Shown here one piece after another: positions 4,637-9,866 of a stretch of DNA of 9,866 bases. This DNA comes from Sutterella sp. (GTDB lineage Bacteria; Pseudomonadota; Gammaproteobacteria; Burkholderiales; Burkholderiaceae_F): NCBI GenBank assembly GCA_003488465.1, contig DNLN01000079.1, positions 7,380 through 17,245 on the forward strand. The letters run 5' to 3'. Position numbers and translations under genes: made by a program. Under the pieces are notes generated by a model that was not told where the DNA came from, searched no databases, and saw only the letters and a program-made list of their open reading frames with translations. The stretch's first letter is position 1. Every line of letters begins with the position of its first letter.

Positions 4637-5361
4637 ACAAAGTGCATGTCTCCGCTTGCCGCGCCCGCCAGGGCGAGCGCGACAAGCCCTGCGGTTTCCG
4701 TGCGAAGCACGCGAGGGCCGATGAGGGCGGGCTGCCAGCCAAGACTCTTGGCAAGGGCGATCTCCTCTTCGGAAAAGCCCCCTTCGGGACCGACGGCAAA
4801 GGCGACTTCCTGAAGGGCAGTCAATCTGGGTGCGGCCGACTCTCCTGGACTCAGAATGTAGCGGGCGGGGCAGCGCTTTGAACCGAGCGCCTGCTGCAGA
4901 TGTTGCTCGAAGGCAAGAGCGGGCACGCTAGCTCGGCCGCACTGCTCGCAGGCGCCCACGATCACGTCCTGCCAGTGCGCCATCCGCTTGGCAAGCCGCT
5001 CGCCCGCAAGCTTTACGACGGAGCGCTCGCTGGGGAAAACGATGATCTCGGCTGCTCCGGCCTCAACGGCCTTTTCCAGAATCCAGTCCATCTTCTCCAA
5101 GGACACCAGCGCCTGCATGAGCGTCATCCTTAGGGGCGACTCCGTGGCCGGTCTGCGAATGTCCTCGACCAAAATTCCGGCCCCTTTTTCGTCAAAGGAG
5201 ATTGGGCCGCAGGCCTCATTGCCCTTCCCGTCAAAGAGTACGGCGCGCTCTCCGGCAGCCATGCGCAGCACGCGGCCGGCGTGGTGGCGCGCCTTGTCGG
5301 TAAGGCGCGCCGTCCTGCCAAGCTGAAATTCGGTGTCCGGAGTGTAAAAGCGAGGAGCCAT
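4633..5361 (-). CDS. rsmE: 16S rRNA (uracil(1498)-N3)-methyltransferase RsmE
   Basis: Methylates N3 of U1498 in 16S rRNA using S-adenosylmethionine. The 242-residue product matches the family's length (about 243). It has an N-terminal PUA-like domain (1-70, beginning MAPRFYTPDTEF, with HHAGRVLRM at 26-34) and a C-terminal SPOUT domain with EKAVEAGAAEI (96-106), the SAM-binding AVGPEGGFSEEE (189-200) and the trefoil-knot segment IGPRVLRTETA (214-224). The ATG at 5361 is chosen because family N-termini begin here; ATGs at 5403 and 5406 would add a tail unlike the family. It is divergent from tkt and convergent with barstar, overlapping that gene by 4 bases, so no terminator fits between them. 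Confidence 0.96.
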   Translation of the reverse strand: MAPRFYTPDTEFQLGRTARLTDKARHHAGRVLRMAAGERAVLFDGKGNEACGPISFDEKGAGILVEDIRRPATESPLRMTLMQALVSLEKMDWILEKAVEAGAAEIIVFPSERSVVKLAGERLAKRMAHWQDVIVGACEQCGRASVPALAFEQHLQQALGSKRCPARYILSPGESAAPRLTALQEVAFAVGPEGGFSEEEIALAKSLGWQPALIGPRVLRTETAGLVALALAGAASGDMHFV

Positions 5362-5401
5362 GAACGTAGCGCAGAGCGCGTGAGGGGTCTGAACTGCCGG
5401 C

Positions 5402-5407
5402 ATCATA
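5402..5407 (-). promoter_or_regulatory. Candidate -10 element for rsmE
   Basis: On the minus strand this reads TATGAT, 5 of 6 matches to the -10 consensus, placing a start near 5395 and a leader of about 35 bases before the rsmE ATG. No good -35 hexamer was found at normal spacing. Confidence 0.25.
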
Positions 5408-5468
5408 ACAAGATTGGCAGTGTGCCGATTGAGCCGGGTTTTCGCGTGGGTGCGGTTGCGGGCGGTTC

Positions 5469-5497
5469 GGGACAGAGCAAGGGCGGCCTGATAGAAT
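5469..5497 (+). promoter_or_regulatory. Candidate sigma-70 promoter for tkt-gap
   Basis: GGGACA (5469-5474, 4 of 6 to the -35 consensus) and TAGAAT (5492-5497, 5 of 6 to the -10 consensus) are separated by exactly 17 bases. Transcription would begin near 5504, giving a leader of about 78 bases before the ATG at 5582. Confidence 0.45.
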
Positions 5498-5503
5498 GAG
5501 GGG

Positions 5504-5535
5504 CGCCTGCCAGGCGGCCATCCTCTCCGGGGAGG
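5504..5535 (+). repeat. Tandem inverted repeats in the tkt leader
   Basis: CGCCTG (5504-5509) pairs with CAGGCG (5511-5516), and CCTC (5522-5525) pairs with GAGG (5532-5535) with further weak inner pairs. The second hairpin covers the GGGGAGG Shine-Dalgarno-like sequence (5529-5535). The whole lies directly after the predicted transcription start. Either helix could affect translation, but this is only inferred from the symmetry. Confidence 0.35.
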
Positions 5536-5581
5536 CTTGCCTGTGCATTTTTGTTCCACCCCCCAAGCAAAAGTTACCAGC

Positions 5582-7600
5582 ATGACTTCTCAAGTCCCCG
5601 CTCAAGTGATGGCCAATGCCATTCGGGCGCTTTCCATGGACGCCGTGCAGAAGGCAAAGTCCGGACACCCCGGCATGCCCATGGGAATGGCCGACATAGC
5701 CGTTGCCCTCTGGACCCGGCATCTTCGCCACAATCCGAATGACCCCAAGTGGATCGGACGCGACCGCTTCATTCTCTCCAACGGTCACGGCTCGATGCTG
5801 CAGTACTCGCTGCTGCACCTGACGGGCTATGACCTGTCGATCGAGGACATCAAGAATTTCCGCCAGATGGCAAGCAAGACCCCGGGACACCCCGAGGTGG
5901 GCGTCACTCCCGGCGTCGAGACCACGACCGGACCTCTCGGACAGGGCATCGCCAATGCCGTCGGCATGGCGCTTGCCGAGAAGATGCTTGCCGCCGAGTT
6001 CAACCGCGAGGGCTTCCCCGTGATCGACAACCGCACCTATGTGTTCATGGGTGACGGCTGCATGATGGAGGGCATCAGCCACGAGGTGTGCTCGCTTGCC
6101 GGCGTCTGGAAGCTCAACAAGCTGATCGCCATCTACGATGACAACGGAATCTCCATCGACGGCAACGTCAAGGACTGGCTGGCCGACGACACGCGCGGGC
6201 GATTTGAAGCCTATGGCTGGGAGGTGATCGGGCCGGTTGACGGGCACGACATCGACGCCATGGATCGCGCGATCGCCCAGGCCAAGACCTCCGAGACCAA
6301 GCCCGTCCTCATCATCGCCAAGACAGTGATCGGCCAGGGCAGCCCCAACCGCGCCGGCACGGCCAAGGCTCACGGCGAGGCTCTGGGAGACGCGGAAATC
6401 GCGGCAACGCGCGAGGCGATCGGCTGGAACCATCCGCCCTTTGAAATCCCCGCCGAGGTGTACGAGGCGATGGATGCACGGCCTGCCGGACAGGCCGCGC
6501 AGGATGCGTACGAAGCGATGTTCGCCAAGTACCGCGAGGCCTATCCCGAGCTTGCCGGCGAACTGATCCGCCGCCTGAACGGGGATCTGCCTGAGGGCTT
6601 TGACGAAGCGGTGATGAACGGGCTGTGCGCTGCGCAGGCCGCAGCAGAAACCGTCGCCACCCGAAAGGCGAGCCAGAAGGCATTGAACGCCCTGGCGCCG
6701 GCTCTGCCCGAGCTGCTCGGCGGCTCGGCTGACCTCACGGGTTCCAACCTCACCAACTGGGCGGGCGTGCAGCGCCTGATCGACGGCAACATGATGGGCC
6801 GCCACATCAGCTACGGCGTGCGCGAGTTCGGCATGTCCGCCATCCAGAACGGCATTGCGCTCTACGGCGGATTCATCCCGTTCTGCGCCACGTTCCTCAC
6901 GTTCTCGGATTACTCGAGAAACGCCCTTCGCATGGCCGCGCTCATGAAGCTGCGCTCGATCTTCGTCTTTACGCACGACTCGATCGGCCTTGGCGAAGAC
7001 GGTCCGACGCACCAGTCGATCGAACATGTGCCGAGTCTGCGGCTCATCCCGAACATGGACGTGTGGCGTCCTGCCGATACGGTTGAGGCGATCGTCGCGT
7101 GGGCGGCCGCCATCGAGCGTCGGTTCGGCCCGAGCAGCCTCGTGTTCTCGCGCCAGAACGTTCCGTTCCTTGAGCGCGACGAGGTGGACGCCGATGCGAT
7201 CGCCCGCGGCGGCTATGTGGTTGCCGAGGCGCCTGCCGGAGAGGGCAAGGCTGAGGCGATCATCGTCGCGACGGGCTCCGAGGTGCAGCTTGCCATGCAG
7301 GCAAGAAAACTGCTTACGGCCCAGAATCACCAGGTTCGCGTCGTGTCCATGCCCTGCTGCAATGCATTCGATCGGCAGGATCAGCAGTATCGCGACAGCG
7401 TGCTCACCCCCGGCATCCCGGTGCTCGCCATCGAGGCCGCAGTGACCGGGCTCTGGTACAAGTATCTGCGCGGGAAGGGCGACGTGCTCGGAATCGACAC
7501 GTTCGGCGAATCCGCTCCCGCTTCCGTTTTGTGGCCGCATTTCGGCTTTACCGTCGAAAACGCGGTTGACAAGGTTCTCAAACTCATCGCCGAAAATTAG
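5582..7600 (+). CDS. tkt: Transketolase
   Basis: Thiamine-diphosphate enzyme moving two-carbon ketol units in the pentose phosphate pathway, making glyceraldehyde-3-phosphate and sedoheptulose-7-phosphate or fructose-6-phosphate. At 672 residues it is close to E. coli TktA (663). The N-terminal diphosphate domain has SGHPG (27-31), the GDG motif (157-159) closing at Asn188, and pocket histidines 29, 69, 104 and 264. The pyrimidine domain has catalytic Glu415 (GVREFGM) and GEDGPTHQ (471-478) with Asp473 and His477; Arg361 and Arg524 match phosphate-binding residues. The C-terminal domain begins near 545. All active-site residues I can align are present. The ATG at 5582 fits family N-termini but has no Shine-Dalgarno; an in-frame GTG at 5543, 7 bases after GGGGAGG, would add 13 residues. 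The gap gene follows after 11 bases. Confidence 0.97.
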   Translation: MTSQVPAQVMANAIRALSMDAVQKAKSGHPGMPMGMADIAVALWTRHLRHNPNDPKWIGRDRFILSNGHGSMLQYSLLHLTGYDLSIEDIKNFRQMASKTPGHPEVGVTPGVETTTGPLGQGIANAVGMALAEKMLAAEFNREGFPVIDNRTYVFMGDGCMMEGISHEVCSLAGVWKLNKLIAIYDDNGISIDGNVKDWLADDTRGRFEAYGWEVIGPVDGHDIDAMDRAIAQAKTSETKPVLIIAKTVIGQGSPNRAGTAKAHGEALGDAEIAATREAIGWNHPPFEIPAEVYEAMDARPAGQAAQDAYEAMFAKYREAYPELAGELIRRLNGDLPEGFDEAVMNGLCAAQAAAETVATRKASQKALNALAPALPELLGGSADLTGSNLTNWAGVQRLIDGNMMGRHISYGVREFGMSAIQNGIALYGGFIPFCATFLTFSDYSRNALRMAALMKLRSIFVFTHDSIGLGEDGPTHQSIEHVPSLRLIPNMDVWRPADTVEAIVAWAAAIERRFGPSSLVFSRQNVPFLERDEVDADAIARGGYVVAEAPAGEGKAEAIIVATGSEVQLAMQARKLLTAQNHQVRVVSMPCCNAFDRQDQQYRDSVLTPGIPVLAIEAAVTGLWYKYLRGKGDVLGIDTFGESAPASVLWPHFGFTVENAVDKVLKLIAEN

Positions 7601-7611
7601 GAGACATTTCC

Positions 7612-8628
7612 ATGACGATTCGTGTTGCTATTAATGGCTTTGGCCGCATCGGCCGCAATGTTCTGCGCGCCCACTATGAATACGGCAAGAAGCATGATCT
7701 CGAGATTGTGGCGGTGAACACCCTCGGCTCGGATGAAATCAATGCACATCTGCTGCGCTATGACACGGTGCACGGCAAGTTCAACGGCACCGTCGCCACC
7801 GACGGCCCCGAGTGCCTCATCGTGAACGGCGACCGCATGCGCATGTTCTCCACGCGCGATCCCAAGCAGATCCCCTGGGGCGATCTCGACGTTGACGTCG
7901 TGCTCGAGTGCACGGGCGCCTTCACGAGCAAGGAAAAGGCCATGGTGCATTTGGAGCAGGGCGCCAAGAAGGTGCTGATCTCCGCCCCCGGCAAGCAGGC
8001 TGACGCCACCATCGTCTATGGCGTGAACGATGAGACGCTCAAGGCGAGCGACGTGGTCGTCTCCAACGCCTCCTGCACGACCAACTGCCTGGCGCCGATC
8101 GCCAAGGCGCTGCACCGCTCGATCGGCATCGAACGCGGTCTCATGACGACCATCCATTCGTACACGAACGACCAGACGCTCACCGACGTCTATCACAAGG
8201 ACATGCGCCGCGCCCGCGCCGGCACGATGTCCCAGATCCCGACCAAGACCGGCGCCGCTGCGGCCGTCGGCCTGGTGATCCCCGAGCTGAACGGCAGGCT
8301 TGACGGCTTTGCCGTGCGCGTGCCCACGATCAACGTCTCGTTCCTCGACCTCACGTTCGTCGCCTGCCGCGACACGAGCGTTGAAGAGATCAACGAAATC
8401 ATGAAGGCCGCCGCTCAGGATCCGAGCTTCAAGGGCGTGCTCGGCTACAACGATCTGCCGCTCGTGTCCTGCGACTTCAACCACGATCCGCACTCCTCGA
8501 CCTTTGATTCGACGCTCACCAAGGTCTCCGGCGGGCGCCTGTGCAAGGTCGCCGGCTGGTACGACAACGAGTGGGGCTTCTCGGTGCGCATGCTCGACAC
8601 GGCCTGCGCCATGATGGCCGCCAAGTAA
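7612..8628 (+). CDS. gap: Glyceraldehyde-3-phosphate dehydrogenase, type I
   Basis: Oxidises and phosphorylates glyceraldehyde-3-phosphate to 1,3-bisphosphoglycerate with a nicotinamide cofactor. The 338-residue product has the Rossmann motif NGFGRIGRN (8-16), the active-site SNASCTTNC (151-159) with nucleophile Cys155, His182 in [10 protein letters not shown], the phosphate-binding [10 protein letters not shown] (211-220) and the C-terminal WYDNEWGFS (316-324). The segment after beta-strand 2 reads AVNTLGSDE (34-42), whereas NAD-specific enzymes such as E. coli GapA have Asp (AINDL) at the Thr37 position. This may relax cofactor choice towards NADP. A clear AGGAGA Shine-Dalgarno (7599-7604), overlapping the tkt stop, lies 7 bases before the ATG, so the gene is closely coupled to tkt. 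A hairpin separates it from pgk. Confidence 0.97.
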   Translation: MTIRVAINGFGRIGRNVLRAHYEYGKKHDLEIVAVNTLGSDEINAHLLRYDTVHGKFNGTVATDGPECLIVNGDRMRMFSTRDPKQIPWGDLDVDVVLECTGAFTSKEKAMVHLEQGAKKVLISAPGKQADATIVYGVNDETLKASDVVVSNASCTTNCLAPIAKALHRSIGIERGLMTTIHSYTNDQTLTDVYHKDMRRARAGTMSQIPTKTGAAAAVGLVIPELNGRLDGFAVRVPTINVSFLDLTFVACRDTSVEEINEIMKAAAQDPSFKGVLGYNDLPLVSCDFNHDPHSSTFDSTLTKVSGGRLCKVAGWYDNEWGFSVRMLDTACAMMAAK

Positions 8629-8649
8629 TTGCGGTGATGATTTAGAACG

Positions 8650-8697
8650 CAGCCTCTGTTCGGTGCACGGCATCCGGCGGAGGCTGTTTCGCTTTTT
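8650..8697 (+). terminator. Terminator or attenuator hairpin between gap and pgk
   Basis: CAGCCTC (8650-8656) and GAGGCTG (8680-8686) form a perfect 7-bp stem; CGG/CCG (8661-8663 with 8674-8676) can extend it inside. TTTCGCTTTTT follows at 8687-8697. The T-run is interrupted, so read-through into pgk is plausible and the element may set the gap to pgk ratio rather than end the operon. Confidence 0.6.
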
Positions 8698-8730
8698 GCA
8701 TACTCATTTTTTCGATTAGAGAGTTCTCAA

Positions 8731-9866
8731 ATGCGCGTAAAGACACTGACTGAACTTGCCAAGGCTGGCGAACTGAAGGGCAAGCTGGTTCTGATCCGCT
8801 CCGATCTGAATGCTCCCCATGACGAGAACGGCCGCATCACCAACGAGGCTCGGCTCGTGGCGAGCGTTCCCGCGATCAAGATCGCACTGGAAGCCGGCGC
8901 CGCCGTGATGGTGATGAGCCACAGGGGCCGCCCGACCGAGGGCGAGTTCCATCCCGAGTCCGACTCTCTTGCCGCGATCGCCGCCCGCATGAGCGAGCTC
9001 GTCGGCAAGCCGATGCCCGTGGTCGCCGACTACCTGAACGGCCTGACGATCCAGCCCGGCGAAGTCGTGATGCTTGAAAACTGCCGCTGCAACAAGGGCG
9101 AGAAGAAGAACGTCGAGGAGCTCGCGCGCAAGTACGCAGCCCTGTGCGACGTGTTCGTCATGGACGCCTTCGGCACTTCGCACCGCGCCCAGGCCTCCAC
9201 CGAAGGTGTGGCCCGGTTTGCTCCCGTTGCCTGCGCAGGCCCCCTGATGGCCGCCGAGATCGACGCCCTCACCAAGGCCGTTGCCGAAGCCCGTCATCCG
9301 CTCGTTGCCATCGTGGGCGGCTCCAAGGTTTCCACCAAGCTCACGATCCTCAACAACCTCGCGCAGAAGGTCGATCAGCTGATCGTGGGCGGCGGCATCG
9401 CCAACACGTTCCTGCTCGCAGCCGGCTATAAGATCGGCAAGTCCCTTGCCGAGCCCGACCTCGTCGAAGAGTGCCGCAACGTGCTCGCCTCCCTGAAGGC
9501 AAAGGGCGCCGAGCTACCTCTGCCCACGGATGTTGTGGTGGCGGACGCCTTCTCCGAGACGGCCAACCACAGAGTTTGCAAGGTCGAGGAGATCGCCGAC
9601 AATGAAATGATCCTTGACGTCGGTCCCGAAACCGCAGCACGCCTTGCGGAAATCCTTGAAAAAGCAGGCACGATCGTCTGGAACGGCCCGGTGGGCGTCT
9701 TCGAGATGAAGCCCTATGCCGAGGGTACGGCCAGGATGGCCGCGGCCATCGCCAAGGCAACCGCCGGCGGCGCATTCTCGATCTGCGGCGGCGGCGATAC
9801 GATCTCGGCCGTGACGCAGTTCGGCGTTGCCGACAAGGTGAGCTACATTTCCACGGGCGGCGGCGC
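8731..9866 (+). CDS. pgk: Phosphoglycerate kinase, 3'-truncated by the window edge
   Basis: Transfers phosphate from 1,3-bisphosphoglycerate to ADP, the step after Gap. The frame is open to the right edge, giving 378 complete codons and 2 extra bases; the family's usual length (about 390-400) implies some 15-20 residues lie outside. Motifs in order are RSDLNAP (23-29; usually RxDFNVP or RxDLNVP), SHRGRP (63-68; usually SHLGRP), [12 protein letters not shown] (116-127), [13 protein letters not shown] (145-157), GGSKVSTK (196-203), VGGGIANTF (219-227), NGPVGVFE (318-325) and the nucleotide-binding GGGDTISA (353-360). The ATG at 8731 has a modest AGAGAG Shine-Dalgarno (8718-8723) 7 bases upstream. 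It lies 102 bases after gap beyond a hairpin. Identification is certain. Confidence 0.97.
   Translation, partial: MRVKTLTELAKAGELKGKLVLIRSDLNAPHDENGRITNEARLVASVPAIKIALEAGAAVMVMSHRGRPTEGEFHPESDSLAAIAARMSELVGKPMPVVADYLNGLTIQPGEVVMLENCRCNKGEKKNVEELARKYAALCDVFVMDAFGTSHRAQASTEGVARFAPVACAGPLMAAEIDALTKAVAEARHPLVAIVGGSKVSTKLTILNNLAQKVDQLIVGGGIANTFLLAAGYKIGKSLAEPDLVEECRNVLASLKAKGAELPLPTDVVVADAFSETANHRVCKVEEIADNEMILDVGPETAARLAEILEKAGTIVWNGPVGVFEMKPYAEGTARMAAAIAKATAGGAFSICGGGDTISAVTQFGVADKVSYISTGGG

Noticed and set aside
5231..7540. A 769-codon open frame on the minus strand covering nearly all of tkt and the start of rsmE
   Set aside because: It is antisense to a clearly identified transketolase with full active-site conservation. 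Its translation is rich in Arg, His, Gly and Asp without domain motifs, typical of the antisense frame of a GC-rich gene.
7597..8673. A 358-codon open frame on the minus strand covering gap
   Set aside because: Antisense shadow of gap; composition biased to Val, His, Gly and Arg, no recognisable motif, and it runs through the gap-pgk hairpin.
8716..9297. A 193-codon minus-strand open frame over the start of pgk
   Set aside because: Antisense to an unmistakable phosphoglycerate kinase; no family resemblance seen.

Overview
This is a compact, GC-rich stretch of bacterial chromosome. It reads as a Gram-negative betaproteobacterium, most likely order Burkholderiales; a Sutterellaceae-like gut organism is a guess I cannot test here. 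The reasons are the tkt-gap-pgk run, a divergent rsmE directly upstream of tkt, an E. coli YjgR-like HerA/DUF853 protein and a Burkholderiales-style glyceraldehyde-3-phosphate dehydrogenase. No rRNA, tRNA, CRISPR array, insertion sequence, phage gene or integrase was seen, and no stretch longer than about 220 bases lacks a gene.

Layout. Positions 1-516 (+) hold the C-terminal end of a YjgR-type HerA-like ATPase, closed by a UUCG-loop terminator. Positions 562-891 (-) hold a small stand-alone LuxR-type DNA-binding protein, divergent from lgt (1012-1848, +; prolipoprotein diacylglyceryl transferase). A MoeB/ThiF/HesA-type adenylyltransferase (1889-2641, +) follows lgt and ends in a strong dyad terminator that begins inside its own last codons. 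An AT-richer 180-base gap with three dyads precedes a membrane-anchored lytic transglycosylase (2824-3684, +). Next come an exported or membrane-tethered RNase Sa/barnase-type guanyl ribonuclease (3765-4325, +) and its barstar-type inhibitor (4322-4636, +), joined by an ATGA stop/start overlap. The barstar gene meets rsmE (4633-5361, -; 16S rRNA m3U1498 methyltransferase) tail to tail with a 4-base overlap. A divergent promoter region then leads into transketolase (5582-7600, +), gap (7612-8628, +), a terminator-like hairpin and pgk (from 8731, running off the right edge).

How the genes fit together. tkt, gap and pgk form a central carbon cluster: transketolase makes glyceraldehyde-3-phosphate, which Gap and Pgk convert to 3-phosphoglycerate. 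The hairpin between gap and pgk could set unequal expression. lgt serves lipoprotein maturation. The accessory part is the transglycosylase, ribonuclease and barstar block at 2.8-4.6 kb. All catalytic residues of the ribonuclease that I can align are present, and the inhibitor is translationally coupled to it. This block is the best candidate for a poorly described system; whether the transglycosylase belongs to it functionally is inference. The MoeB-like enzyme without the usual crossover cysteine and the Gap protein with Thr at the usual NAD-selecting Asp position are further oddities.
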